Shown: positions 27,633-36,501 of the stretch, piece after piece
Position numbering within the stretch: position 1 is the first letter of the stretch
Layout of the letters: every line of letters starts with the position of its first letter
Source: Bradyrhizobium guangdongense
Lineage (GTDB): Bacteria > Pseudomonadota > Alphaproteobacteria > Rhizobiales > Xanthobacteraceae
Assembly: GCF_004114975.1 (NCBI RefSeq)
Contig: NZ_CP030051.1
Coordinates: 186,001-250,000, forward strand
Reading direction: 5' to 3'
Length of the DNA: 64,000 bases
Notes under the pieces: generated by a model
Databases searched by the model: none
The model's input: the letters and a program-made list of their open reading frames with translations, nothing else
Told to the model about the DNA's origin: nothing
Translations under genes and position numbers: made by a program

Positions 27633-28757
27633 GTGACCGCGCGCATCCTGCAAAACCCCTGGCGACTCCTGCTCGCGATCAACGCGGCGGTGATCGCCGG
27701 CGTGCTCGTGCACAAGATCCAGCTGCCGCCTTACGTCCCCTATATCCATCTCCTCGTCGACTACCATTTCGGCTTCATCAAACGCGCGCTGATCGGGGCG
27801 ATCGTTGCGCTGTTCACGGACAAGGTGCCGGTGTGGCTGGTGTTCGCGCTCGGCGGGGCGACATGGCTCGTCACGCTCGGGCTCTACGCAAGACTGTTTC
27901 AGAAGACGTTCGGATTCACGGCGAAGACGCTGCCGCTGTTCGTCTTCATCGCGGGCTCGCCGTTCTTCTTCAAGAACTTCATGCACACGCTCGGCCATTT
28001 CGACATCTATGGCTGCGCGCTTGCGATCATCCTGCTGTTGATGCCCGCGGGATCGATGCTGTTCGTCGCGACGGCGGCGCTGTTCTCGATCGTGCTCGTC
28101 CTGATCCACCACATCCATCTCCTGATGTATGTGCCGACAATCATCACCATCGTCGTGACCAGGCACTATCTTGTTTACGGCCTCACTCGCGGCAATGTCG
28201 CGTTCGGCGTCATCGCATTCGTGCTGGTGTCCGCGCTGTTCTTCGCCGCGCAATTCCTGGGAACGATGCCAATCCCGGAAGCGGATTTCGTCGCCTATCT
28301 GAAGACCCGGATGGCCGATCCCTCGCGTAACGATCTGCTGCAATTCGCCTATATCTGGTATCAACCGCTGGCAAAGGAAATTACCGACACCTGGGCCTGG
28401 CTGCCGCACAACAGCCTCGGCATTCCCGTGTTCGCCCTGCTGATCTGGCTGCATACGCCGCTATGGCGCTATTTTGCGAAGCTGATCGCGGCCCTCGCGA
28501 GCGAGACCCACCGCAGGCTCGTCATCGCCGCGCTGGTCGGCGTCAACCTCGCCTATCTCGTGATGTTTGCGATGGTGTTCGACTATTCGCGCTGGATCTC
28601 GAACTGGGCGGTCTGCATGGTCCTGATCCTGCATGCGGTGAAGATGCTGCCGGCGAAGCAGGAGACAGCGCCGATTCCGGAAGAGGATCGGAAGACGAAT
28701 GTCTTCGGCCTGATCGTCACGCTGATCCCGCGGGTCGGAATCGTCCGGCCGTTTTAG
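27633..28757 (+). CDS. polytopic membrane protein of unknown family
   Basis: 374 residues from GTG 27633. About eight to nine hydrophobic segments (for example LLLAINAAVIAGVLVH, VWLVFALGGATWLVTLGLYA, GCALAIILLLMPAGSMLF, VLIHHIHLLMYVPTIITIVV, VAFGVIAFVLVSALFFAA). Polar positions recur in FFFKNFMHTLGHFDIYG and HHIHLLMYVP, and between segments are HTPLW and DYSRWISNW. It looks like a polyprenyl- or sugar-linked transferase or polymer-synthesis membrane protein, but I do not recognise the family and this is only resemblance in layout. It follows hslU by 28 bases on the same strand. Confidence 0.65.
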   Translation: MTARILQNPWRLLLAINAAVIAGVLVHKIQLPPYVPYIHLLVDYHFGFIKRALIGAIVALFTDKVPVWLVFALGGATWLVTLGLYARLFQKTFGFTAKTLPLFVFIAGSPFFFKNFMHTLGHFDIYGCALAIILLLMPAGSMLFVATAALFSIVLVLIHHIHLLMYVPTIITIVVTRHYLVYGLTRGNVAFGVIAFVLVSALFFAAQFLGTMPIPEADFVAYLKTRMADPSRNDLLQFAYIWYQPLAKEITDTWAWLPHNSLGIPVFALLIWLHTPLWRYFAKLIAALASETHRRLVIAALVGVNLAYLVMFAMVFDYSRWISNWAVCMVLILHAVKMLPAKQETAPIPEEDRKTNVFGLIVTLIPRVGIVRPF

Positions 28758-28789
28758 GGATCATAAGTAGCCACACAGGCAGTGCGCCC

Positions 28790-28811
28790 CCTCTCCCGCA
28801 AGCGGGAGAGG
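28790..28811. repeat. hairpin between convergent genes
   Basis: CCTCTCCCGCAAGCGGGAGAGG: perfect 9-base arms with loop CAAG. It lies between the membrane protein gene and the Smr gene, which converge. It resembles a common short palindrome of the genus and may also help to end transcription, but no T-run follows on either strand. Confidence 0.6.
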
Positions 28812-28840
28812 CAAGAGGAGCCTGAGGCTCGCTTGATCCC

Positions 28841-29431
28841 CTAATATCTCGCCCGCCGGATCCGCACGTACAGCGCGCCTTCGCCGCCATGGCCGATGCC
28901 TGCTTCCTCGAATCCGACCACAAAGGCGCGAAACTCCGGCAGGCTCAGCCATTCCGGTACCTGGCGGCGAAGCACGCCGCTTTCGCCGCCGCTGCGGCCC
29001 TTGCCGGTGATGACGAGCACAAAGGTCAGGCCGTCGTGATGGGCGCGGTGCAGGAAGCCGGTGAGGGCGCGGTGCGCGCGCATCTGGGTCATGCCGTGCA
29101 GATCAAGCCGCGCCTCGATCTCGCTGCGGCCTCGCGACAGTTTTGTCCGCTCGCGCTTGCCGAGCGGGGCGAGCGGCGGCATCGCCGGTTTGGACGGACG
29201 CGGGGCTGGAGCCGCAGCCAATGGCCGCTGCGATGGCGCAGGCTTGGCAGCAGCCATTGCGGGCGCAGGCTCGGCGCGCGGCGTGGCATGAACCTTCGTC
29301 GCACGGTGCTTTCGCAGCGGCTTGACTTGTTTTGCGACGAGGTCCCACAGCTCGCGATCTTCCTCGCTTAAGCCACGGCGGCGCGGCGGGGGACGCGAAT
29401 CCAGCACGGGCGGACGGGACGATCGCATCAT
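28841..29431 (-). CDS. Smr domain protein
   Basis: 196 residues from ATG 29431, which overlaps the mltA stop as ATGA. The first 100 residues are basic and rich in Pro/Ala (PSQRPLAAAPAPRPSKP); the C-terminal half is an Smr domain with LDLHGMTQMRAH near 112 and VITGKGRSGG near 140. Bacterial short Smr proteins are nucleases or branched-DNA binders related to the MutS2 tail; the real role here is not known. It is last in the row Tim44-like, mltA, smr. Confidence 0.85.
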   Translation of the reverse strand: MMRSSRPPVLDSRPPPRRRGLSEEDRELWDLVAKQVKPLRKHRATKVHATPRAEPAPAMAAAKPAPSQRPLAAAPAPRPSKPAMPPLAPLGKRERTKLSRGRSEIEARLDLHGMTQMRAHRALTGFLHRAHHDGLTFVLVITGKGRSGGESGVLRRQVPEWLSLPEFRAFVVGFEEAGIGHGGEGALYVRIRRARY

Positions 29432-30927
29432 TGCTGGCGGGAACGGGTTTTCATGTGCCTGCGTGGTTCGCGCACAGGCTCTATCACAGGACGCGGCGCC
29501 GGCAACGGCACCGGGCCGGCAATGGCCACGGTCTCGGCCTTGGGGTCCTTGGCCGGATCGCCCTGCGGAAACAGTTTTGCGATCTTTTCCGACGGTCGCG
29601 GATCCGGCACCGGCAGCCGCGCCGCGCGCAAATTCGGATCGAGGCTCTTCGGCACCAGCATCACGAAATGCATGGGATGGCGCAGCCGCCCCGAGAGGCG
29701 GCCGGCCTCCGCACCCGCGCCAAAATAGAGATCGGCGCGCGCGGGACCGATGATGGCCGAGCCGGTGTCCTGCGCGATCATCAGCCGATGGAACGGCGTC
29801 TTGGCTCGGTCGGACTCGATCGGCAGCTCGCCCTCGATGAAGAAGGGCGTGCCGTAGACGTGGAGCGACTTGTCGACCGCGATCGAGCGGCCGGCCGTCA
29901 GCGGGATGCCTTGCGCACCGACCGCCTCGTCCTTGTCGGACAGATTGACCTCGTGGAAGAAGATATAGGACCGGTTCTGGCGCCGCAGCTCCTTGGCACC
30001 GTCGGGGTTTTGCGCCATCCACTCCCTGATCTTCTGCATCGACATCTCTTCCTTCGGAATGATGCCGCGCTCGATCAGGACGCGCCCGACGGCGGTGTAG
30101 GGATAGCCGTTATAGGAATCGTAGTTGAGCCGGATCGTCGTCCCGTCGTCGAACTTGATCCGCGCCGAGCCCTGGATCTGCGCGAACAGGAGATCGGTCG
30201 GGTCCTTCAGCCAGGCGATCTCGAGGCCGCGGCCGGCGATCTTGCCGTCCTCGATCTCGCCGCGATCGTAATAGGGCACCAGCTTGCGGCGGCCGATCTT
30301 GCGATAGACCGGGCCCTTGTTGGGCAGGCTGACCGAGGCCTGATTGAAGCCGCGCACGAACAGGTTCGAGGGGCGGCGGTAGACCGGCACGTTGTAGACC
30401 TCGGTCTGGGTGCGCGATCCCTCCAGCACCGGCTCGTAATAGCCGGTGACGAAGCCGTCGGGCTCGCCAAGGCGCGAAATGCGCAGCGGCGAAAAGTTTT
30501 CTTCGAAGAAGGCCTTTGCCTTGGAATCGTCGGTCACGTCGAGCGTCTTGGCGACGCGGCAAGGCTCGCTCAACGAGCCGCCCAGTGCCTTCGGCTCGGG
30601 CGCACCCGTCTGCGCGTTGATCGGTCGGCAGCTGGCGCGAAAGGTCTTGTAGGCCGCGAGATGATCGTCGTCGCTCCAGCCTTTCACGTCGGCCCAGGTC
30701 AACGGCAGATATTGCGCGCCGGGAATCTCGAACGGGAGAGGCAGCTGCGGATAGGGTAGCGGGCGCGGCGGGATCGCGGCGGCTTCAGGGAGGCGATGAT
30801 GATGGCTGCGGTAGTGGCGCCGCGCCGCCTCGGCGCCGAGCGAAAACGACGACAGCACGACGAGGCCTGCGCAAAGCGTCGTCGCGCCGTTCTTCAGAAA
30901 GCTCTTAATTCGCGCTTCCGGTGCCAA
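29428..30927 (-). CDS. mltA: membrane-bound lytic transglycosylase A
   Basis: About 499 residues from TTG 30927, a start chosen because it gives a signal-like N-terminus (GATTLCAGLVVLSSFSLGAEA) and only a short overlap with the upstream gene; the first ATG (31008) would overlap that gene by about 100 bases. The MltA domain and 3D domain are clear: GYYEPVLEGS near 155, LDLF-like LLFAQIQGSARIKF near 245, and AQDTGSAIIGPARADLYFG with the catalytic Asp near 410. It cleaves peptidoglycan glycan strands to anhydro-muropeptides. A lipobox is not obvious. The tail is rich in Pro and Arg. Confidence 0.85.
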   Translation of the reverse strand: MAPEARIKSFLKNGATTLCAGLVVLSSFSLGAEAARRHYRSHHHRLPEAAAIPPRPLPYPQLPLPFEIPGAQYLPLTWADVKGWSDDDHLAAYKTFRASCRPINAQTGAPEPKALGGSLSEPCRVAKTLDVTDDSKAKAFFEENFSPLRISRLGEPDGFVTGYYEPVLEGSRTQTEVYNVPVYRRPSNLFVRGFNQASVSLPNKGPVYRKIGRRKLVPYYDRGEIEDGKIAGRGLEIAWLKDPTDLLFAQIQGSARIKFDDGTTIRLNYDSYNGYPYTAVGRVLIERGIIPKEEMSMQKIREWMAQNPDGAKELRRQNRSYIFFHEVNLSDKDEAVGAQGIPLTAGRSIAVDKSLHVYGTPFFIEGELPIESDRAKTPFHRLMIAQDTGSAIIGPARADLYFGAGAEAGRLSGRLRHPMHFVMLVPKSLDPNLRAARLPVPDPRPSEKIAKLFPQGDPAKDPKAETVAIAGPVPLPAPRPVIEPVREPRRHMKTRSRQQ

Positions 30928-31609
30928 CCAGCTTCCAGTTCGGATCGCGAGAGGTGGTGTCGCGGGCGAAAGTCCAGATGTCGGTGATATCGGCGACCTT
31001 GTCGGCATTGCCGTCGACGATGTTGCCGGCCTTGTCGCGGGTGACCGAGATCATCTGCGAGACGAAGCGCACGGTCAGCTGTGCGGTACGGTCGCGCAGC
31101 TCGGCACCGACGAGCTCGGCCTTGTCGATCGAGACGAAGCGGGTCTCGGTCTTCTGCTCGTTCTTCTCGCGTTCCCTGATCGCGGCGTCAAAACTCTCAT
31201 AGACCTCCGAGGACAAGAGGTCGCGCAGGGCACGGCGGTCGCCATTGGCAAAGGCCAGCACGATCATCTCATAGGCGCCGCGTGCGCCCGAGAGGAAATG
31301 ACGCGGGTCGAAGGTGGAATCCTTGTCGACGATGGCATCGAGGCCCTGGGCCAGTGCGGTGCCAGGCTCGGCCAGGCCCTTCCAGCGGTCGGAAGGCGGG
31401 GTCGGCTCGGCTGTCGGGGCGAGCGGCGGCTGGTCGATCACCTTGCCCGGCATAGTCACGACGTTCTTGTCCGGGGCACCCCCGAGCGCATTGCGGGCCG
31501 TGCGGTCGAACGGCGGCCGCTCATTGCCGGTCCGCTGCCCCAGCACGCTGCGCAGCCGCAGAAAGATAAAGACCGCCAGCGCTAGAAAGATGATGGTGTA
31601 GATGTCCAC
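30905..31609 (-). CDS. Tim44-like domain membrane protein
   Basis: 234 residues from GTG 31609, which puts a transmembrane segment right at the N-terminus (IYTIIFLALAVFIFLRLRSVLG), as usual for this family. The C-terminal two thirds form the Tim44-like domain (GAYEMIVLAFANGDRRALRDLLS, YESFDAAIREREKNEQ, DIWTFARDTTSRDPNWKL). Bacterial members lie in the inner membrane; their function is not settled. It lies upstream of mltA and opposite secB, an order common in Rhizobiales. Confidence 0.88.
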   Translation of the reverse strand: MDIYTIIFLALAVFIFLRLRSVLGQRTGNERPPFDRTARNALGGAPDKNVVTMPGKVIDQPPLAPTAEPTPPSDRWKGLAEPGTALAQGLDAIVDKDSTFDPRHFLSGARGAYEMIVLAFANGDRRALRDLLSSEVYESFDAAIREREKNEQKTETRFVSIDKAELVGAELRDRTAQLTVRFVSQMISVTRDKAGNIVDGNADKVADITDIWTFARDTTSRDPNWKLVGTGSAN

Positions 31610-32020
31610 GTCGTGTCGCTTTCTGGTCTTGAACTCAGGTCTGCTTTGGGGTCGCTGCCGGGAAAAATCGATCCGGCCAGTAGACCGTTCCATACCCGAA
31701 CGGCAAGACTACATCACCATTTTGGCCCGCGCGTCATGTCCGCTGGATGTAGGCACGAAATTTGGCCCGGCCAATGGCGCCTTTTGGCACAGCGGGAAGT
31801 GTAGCGCGTTTTATCCTTAAGGGGAAACCCGATCATGGGTGGAAATCGCGCATCTTCAAGCATTTAACGTGGTATTTGGTGTTCGGGGCGGGGCAAACGT
31901 CACAGTTGTAGGCGCGGCCGGGATCGTCCCTCTGAACCCGTTCGTCCTTGTGGAATGAGGCAGCCCTATGTTAGCCAACCGCCGCGAAATTCAGCCCCAA
32001 TCGGGTAAGGAGACACTCTG
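31610..32020. other. divergent intergenic region Tim44-like / secB
   Basis: 411 bases that should hold promoters for both directions. Some small frames are open but none has a convincing start and composition. The secB side has an AAGGAG ribosome site directly before the ATG at 32021. The gene fxsA, which I would expect here in some relatives, is not seen. Confidence 0.5.
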
Positions 32021-32506
32021 ATGACCAACGGTAACGGCACCCCTCCCGAGGCGGCCCAGGCTCCCCAGCTCAATGTGCTGGCGCAATACACCAAGGATCT
32101 CTCGTTCGAAAACCCGAACGCCCCGAGCTCGCTCCAGCCGCAGAGCCAGCCGCCCCAGATCAACATCCAGATCAATGTCGGCGCCAATAATCTCAGCGAA
32201 ACCGAGTTCGAGGTGACGCTGACGGTCGAGGGCAAGGCCGAGACTGCTGGCAAGGTGATGTTCTCGTTCGAGCTGGCCTATGCCGGCGTGTTCCGCATCG
32301 CGAACGTGCCGAAGGAGAACCTGCATCCGCTGGTCATGATCGAGTGCCCGCGGCTGTTGTTCCCGTTCGCCCGCGAGATCATTGCGACCGCTGTGCGCGA
32401 CGGCGGCTTCCCGCCCCTGATGCTCGATCCGGTCGATTTCGTCGGTCTCTATCGCCAGAACATGGAGCGGCAAATGGCCGCCCAGCAGCCGGCCGGCCAG
32501 GCCTAG
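32021..32506 (+). CDS. secB: protein-export chaperone SecB
   Basis: 161 residues. After a Pro/Gln-rich N-terminus comes the SecB fold: [46 protein letters not shown] and [30 protein letters not shown] near the end. It keeps preproteins unfolded and hands them to SecA. The stop lies eight bases from the dnaQ stop, so the two genes converge with almost no space. Confidence 0.96.
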   Translation: MTNGNGTPPEAAQAPQLNVLAQYTKDLSFENPNAPSSLQPQSQPPQINIQINVGANNLSETEFEVTLTVEGKAETAGKVMFSFELAYAGVFRIANVPKENLHPLVMIECPRLLFPFAREIIATAVRDGGFPPLMLDPVDFVGLYRQNMERQMAAQQPAGQA

Positions 32507-32514
32507 ACTGCGAG

Positions 32515-33231
32515 CTACTCGGCTGGCGAGGCGGCTGGAGCGGGCAGATACTCGTTCCAGATTGCCTTGTCGCCCATGGTCGCGATGAAAGCCCGATGGG
32601 CCTCGCGCTCGGCGTCGGATACCCGCGGCGCAAGCGGCACCTGCCGCTGCCGCCGCGGCGCATCGCCACCCGCATTGACGCGAATCTCCTGGGCTTCCGA
32701 CGCCAGCAGCAGCTGCGACTGCCGCGCCCCGACCAGATCGACATAGACTTCCGCAAGCAGTTCGGAATCGAGCAGCGCGCCGTGCTTGGTGCGGTGTGAA
32801 TTGTCGATCGAATAGCGTGAACAGAGATCGTCGAGCCGGTTCGACACCCCGGGATGCTTGCGCCGTGCCAGCAGCAGCGTGTCGACGAGCCGCTCGCGCG
32901 GGATCGGAGGGCGCTTGATCCGGTCGAGCTCGGCATTGATGAAGCTGATGTCGAACGAGGCGTTGTGGATCACCAGCGGCGCATCGCCGATGAACGCCAG
33001 GAATTCGTCGACCACTTCGTGGAACAGCGGCTTGGTCGAGAGGAACTCGGCGGACAACCCGTGCACCGCGAACGCTTCCGCCGGCATGTCCCGCTCGGGG
33101 TTGATATAGACGTGATAGGTCTGCCCCGTCGGCATGCGGTTGAGGATCTCGACACAGCCGATCTCGACCAGCCGATCGCCGCGAAGCGGATCGAGGCCGG
33201 TGGTTTCGGTATCGAGAACGATTTCACGCAT
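32515..33231 (-). CDS. dnaQ: DNA polymerase III epsilon subunit (3'-5' exonuclease)
   Basis: 238 residues. Exo I DTETTGLDP near residue 7, Exo II VIHNASFDISFI near 88, Exo III with HRTKHGALLDSELLAEVY (His near 155, Asp near 160). The C-terminal 60 residues are a linker expected to bind the alpha subunit. It proofreads during replication. It is in a row with coaE, maf and ppsR on the minus strand. Confidence 0.96.
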   Translation of the reverse strand: MREIVLDTETTGLDPLRGDRLVEIGCVEILNRMPTGQTYHVYINPERDMPAEAFAVHGLSAEFLSTKPLFHEVVDEFLAFIGDAPLVIHNASFDISFINAELDRIKRPPIPRERLVDTLLLARRKHPGVSNRLDDLCSRYSIDNSHRTKHGALLDSELLAEVYVDLVGARQSQLLLASEAQEIRVNAGGDAPRRQRQVPLAPRVSDAEREAHRAFIATMGDKAIWNEYLPAPAASPAE

Positions 33232-33272
33232 GATTTTGAGATGCCGTGCAGGAAGCCGTAGAGGTCGGCGAA

Positions 33273-33872
33273 TCAGGCCCGCCGCTGCGGCATCTTAACG
33301 ACCTCGGCCAGGATGTGCGTGATTTGCGCACGCACCGGCTCAAGTCCGTGGGACGTATCCACCACGAAATCGGCGCGCTTGCGTTTTTCGGCGTCGGGCA
33401 TCTGCTTGGCGATGATGGCCTCCAACTTGGCCTCGTCCATGGTTCCCCGTGCCAGCACACGCTCGCGCTGCAATTCCGGCGAGGTCGAGACCACGACGAC
33501 GGCATCGACGCGCTTCTCGCCGCCTGTTTCGAACAGCAGGGGAATGTCGAGGACCACGACCGGTGCCTTGGCCGCTTCCGCATCGGCAAAGAATTTCTGC
33601 CTGGAAGCGCCGAGCATCGGATGGACGATCTGCTCGAGCTGCTTGATCGCGGCCGGGTCGTGCACCACGCGCGCCGACAATTTCTGCCGGTCGACCCTGC
33701 CGTGTGCGGTGGTGCCGGGAAAGGCGGCCTCGATCGCGGGCGCGGCCTCGCCTTCATAGAGCTGATGAACGGCCGCATCGGCGTCATAGACGGGCACGCC
33801 GGCCTCCGCGAACAATTTCGCGGTGGTGGATTTGCCCATCCCGATCGAGCCGGTCAGTCCGAGGATCCGCAT
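33273..33872 (-). CDS. coaE: dephospho-CoA kinase
   Basis: 199 residues from ATG 33872, which makes the protein begin [16 protein letters not shown] as is usual; a GTG at 33899 overlapping the maf stop is an alternative. The P-loop lies at residues 7-15, then [24 protein letters not shown] near 120 and RADFVVDTS near 170, as in CoaE. It phosphorylates dephospho-CoA to CoA, the last step of the pathway. It follows maf directly; aroE, which often lies between the two in Rhizobiales, is not here. Confidence 0.95.
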   Translation of the reverse strand: MRILGLTGSIGMGKSTTAKLFAEAGVPVYDADAAVHQLYEGEAAPAIEAAFPGTTAHGRVDRQKLSARVVHDPAAIKQLEQIVHPMLGASRQKFFADAEAAKAPVVVLDIPLLFETGGEKRVDAVVVVSTSPELQRERVLARGTMDEAKLEAIIAKQMPDAEKRKRADFVVDTSHGLEPVRAQITHILAEVVKMPQRRA

Positions 33873-33895
33873 CGGCGCAAAATCATCCCTGTCAG

Positions 33896-34513
33896 TCACA
33901 CCGCAACTAACCGTTCACGCCGCAGGAACGCAAGCAACGGCAACAGCGGCAGGCCGAGGATGGTGAAATGATCGCCCTCGATGCGCTCGAACAGATGAAT
34001 GCCGAGGCCTTCGAGCTGATAGGCGCCGACGCTGGTGGTGACGGCATCGCCGACGGCGTCGAGATAGGCGGACAGCTCGGCTTCCGACATTTGCCGCATC
34101 GTCATGCGGGCGATCGATACATCCTCAAAAACAATCTTGCCGTCATGCGCCAGCGCGACGGCGGAATTCAGCTCGTGAGTCCGACCGGCAAGATCGCGCA
34201 ACTGTGCCAACGCCACGGCGCGGCCGGCGGGCTTGTTGAACAGGCGATCGCCAAGGGCCAGCGTCTGGTCGGCGCCGATCACATAGCTTCCGGGACGATT
34301 GGCGGAGACCGCCTTCGCTTTCTCGCGCGCCAGCAGCAGACCTATCTCGCGCGGATTCGAAAGTCCGGACGCGGCCTGAATGCCGCGCTCGTCGATATCG
34401 GCGGTGACAGCCTCGAATTCCAGCCCCGCATTCCGCAGCAGCATTTTTCGCGCGCTGCTCTGCGAGGCCAGGATCAACGGAGATTTGCCGCGCCACAGAC
34501 CCATCGTCGCCAC
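33896..34513 (-). CDS. maf: Maf-like nucleoside triphosphate pyrophosphatase
   Basis: 205 residues from GTG 34513, or 202 from ATG 34504. The motif [14 protein letters not shown] near residue 13 and [18 protein letters not shown] near 80 are Maf signatures, and [21 protein letters not shown] near 165 completes the fold. Maf proteins hydrolyse non-canonical nucleotides and affect septum formation. It starts directly after the ppsR stop (34514), so it is probably translated from the same message. Confidence 0.9.
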   Translation of the reverse strand: MATMGLWRGKSPLILASQSSARKMLLRNAGLEFEAVTADIDERGIQAASGLSNPREIGLLLAREKAKAVSANRPGSYVIGADQTLALGDRLFNKPAGRAVALAQLRDLAGRTHELNSAVALAHDGKIVFEDVSIARMTMRQMSEAELSAYLDAVGDAVTTSVGAYQLEGLGIHLFERIEGDHFTILGLPLLPLLAFLRRERLVAV

Positions 34514-35353
34514 TTATTCGGAAGGACGGTTGCGCTGACGATCGCTGTAGAGCTTCATGATCGCCGCCGCGGTTTCCTCAATCGAGCGTCGCGTGACGTC
34601 CAGCAGCGGCCAATCGTGCTTGGCGCTGAGCTTGCGCGCAAACGCCACCTCCTCGGTCACCGACTGCTTGTCGGTATAGGTGTCGCTGCCGGATTCGGCG
34701 CCCATCGAGAGCAGGCGATTCTGACGGATCTGGATCAGGCGTTCCGGGGTCGCATGCAGGCTCACCACCAGTGGCCGGGTCAGCGTCTCCAACTGGGCCG
34801 GCACGGGAATGCCTGGAACCAGTGGGACGTTGGCGGTCCGGATGCCGCGATTGGCGAGATAGATCGACGTCGGCGTCTTCGAGGTGCGGGACACGCCGAC
34901 CAGGACGACGTCGGCATCCTCGAGGCCTTCGACATGCTGCCCGTCGTCATGGATCATCGTGTAGTTCAGCGCGTCGATACGCTTGAAATATTCGGCGTTG
35001 AGCACGTGCTGCGCACCGACGCGGCCCGTGGTCGCAGCGCCAAGATAGGCTTCGAACAATTGCATGACCGGGCCGATGATCGAGAGGCTCGGAACATTGA
35101 TCGTCTTGCACTTGTCCTCGAGCCTCGAAACCAGGTCCTTCTCCAGCAGCGTGAACAGCACGATGCCGGGTGCTTCCTCGATCTCGTCGAGCACGCGGTC
35201 GAGCTGCTTCTGGCTGCGTACCAGCGGATAGACATGCTCGACCGGCGTGACGTTGGCGTATTGCGCGGCGACGGCGCGCGCGACCGTGATCAGGGTCTCG
35301 CCGGTGGAGTCGGAGACGAGGTGCAGATGGAAATAATTGCTCGAGGTCGGCAC
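34514..35353 (-). CDS. ppsR: phosphoenolpyruvate synthase regulatory / pyruvate,phosphate dikinase regulatory protein (DUF299, RP001 homologue)
   Basis: 279 residues from GTG 35353; no suitable ATG exists, and this start gives the family's normal length and its N-terminal [16 protein letters not shown]. The second half has the P-loop-like [18 protein letters not shown] near residue 150. The family is a bifunctional ADP-dependent kinase and pyrophosphorylase acting on PEP synthase or PPDK. In alphaproteobacteria the homologue (RP001 in Rickettsia) typically borders the replication origin next to hemE, which is relevant to the following non-coding stretch. Confidence 0.93.
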   Translation of the reverse strand: MPTSSNYFHLHLVSDSTGETLITVARAVAAQYANVTPVEHVYPLVRSQKQLDRVLDEIEEAPGIVLFTLLEKDLVSRLEDKCKTINVPSLSIIGPVMQLFEAYLGAATTGRVGAQHVLNAEYFKRIDALNYTMIHDDGQHVEGLEDADVVLVGVSRTSKTPTSIYLANRGIRTANVPLVPGIPVPAQLETLTRPLVVSLHATPERLIQIRQNRLLSMGAESGSDTYTDKQSVTEEVAFARKLSAKHDWPLLDVTRRSIEETAAAIMKLYSDRQRNRPSE

Positions 35354-35812
35354 AAAAACTCTTTGAATGTCGTTGTGTGGTTTGTGGATTTCTGTGGAGC
35401 TTAACCCCTCGGAAAGGGATGCGCGACACCACGGGCGGGATAAGTGCCGATTTTCTTCACATCGCTGCCCGTCAGAACAAGTCCGGCACCGTGTCACGAG
35501 AGAAGCGGGATTGCGCGGACAACCCCCTTGATAAGCTGCCGACAAAAAGGCGCAAGCCTTTGAAGCCCGGCGGCTTATCTGAACGGGCCTGGTCTGCCCG
35601 GAACATGTTGACGGATGTGAACAAGCGCGTGCGCACGCGCGGATGGCGTTGCGTGAGTCCAATCCACGGTCACTCAGACTCAAACCTTTAAGAATCTAAG
35701 ATTCTAGATTTGAGGAAGGCGCTACGGACGGATATGTGTGCAGGTGAGACCTTAACGAGTTCTTACTATCCCCAGCCCGCCTGATGGCTGGACGCAAAGT
35801 CGGACGCCGGAC
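35354..35812. other. candidate chromosomal replication origin region (oriC) between ppsR and hemJ
   Basis: 459 bases without a gene. Seen: three related TGTGG boxes at 35377-35401, of which TGTGGATTT (35383-35391) is 7 of 9 identical to the complement of the DnaA box TTATCCACA; four GANTC sites in 50 bases (35655, 35677, 35692, 35700); an AT-rich stretch with the palindrome AGAATCTAAGATTCT at 35691-35705. Known: in Caulobacter and Rickettsia the origin lies between hemE and the RP001 homologue, and GANTC sites cluster there. Here hemE is not adjacent, but hemJ and rho are. No CtrA-type TTAA-N7-TTAA site was found. Calling this oriC is inference. Confidence 0.45.
35691..35705. repeat. AT-rich palindrome with two GANTC sites
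   Basis: AGAATCTAAGATTCT: 6-base arms around TAA. Each arm contains a GANTC methylation site (GAATC at 35692, GATTC at 35700). Two more GANTC sites precede it at 35655 and 35677. Confidence 0.7.
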
Positions 35813-36247
35813 ATGTTTGAAGACGTCTATCTCTGGATCAAGGCGCTGCACGTGATCGCGGTCATCTCCTGGATGGCCGGCATGCTCTATCTGCCGCGGC
35901 TGTTCGTCTATCATTGCGAGGCCGAGATCGGCTCGAAACAGTCCGAAACCTTCAAGGTGATGGAACGCCGCCTGCTCAAGGCGATCATCAACCCCGCCAT
36001 GATCGTCACCTGGCTTGCTGGGCTTTATCTCGCCTGGGCCGGCCATTGGTTCACCTTCGGCTGGCTGCACGTCAAACTGGCAATGGTGCTTGCGATGTCC
36101 GCGGTCCACGGCTTTTTTTCCCGCTGGCTGAAGGATTTCGCCGCCGACCGCCGCCCCCACAATCAGAAATTCTTCCGGATTATCAACGAGGTGCCGACCG
36201 TCCTGATGATCATCATCGTCATCATGGTGATCGTGAAGCCGTTCTAG
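35813..36247 (+). CDS. hemJ: protoporphyrinogen oxidase HemJ
   Basis: 144 residues with four membrane segments, opening YLWIKALHVIAVISWMAGML, whose His (near residue 13) is conserved in HemJ, and WLAGLYLAWAG, then RRPHNQKFFRIINEVPT before the last segment. HemJ oxidises protoporphyrinogen IX to protoporphyrin IX in haem synthesis in bacteria without HemG/HemY. It lies upstream of rho on the same strand. The gene order ppsR-gap-hemJ-rho recalls the hemE-containing origin region of other alphaproteobacteria. Confidence 0.9.
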   Translation: MFEDVYLWIKALHVIAVISWMAGMLYLPRLFVYHCEAEIGSKQSETFKVMERRLLKAIINPAMIVTWLAGLYLAWAGHWFTFGWLHVKLAMVLAMSAVHGFFSRWLKDFAADRRPHNQKFFRIINEVPTVLMIIIVIMVIVKPF

Positions 36248-36501
36248 GCAGCAATCGTGAACGATCGCTCAGCGCTTCGGCTTGCGGAGTGGGAAGCGAT
36301 TTTCTATATTAGCGATATCCCACCCAACGCAGGCGGATGTGGTTGTGTCTGAGCTTTCCAGAGGCCGGACACCGCATCAGGTTTGAAGCCCCACCGGCAC
36401 TCACCTTGCCAGACCTGCGGACCTTACCTGCACCTGCTCGCGTCCGCATTTCAGAGCCACCTCGCACCCCCCTTCCAAGGTTACCCCACAGGACCACCCC
36501 A

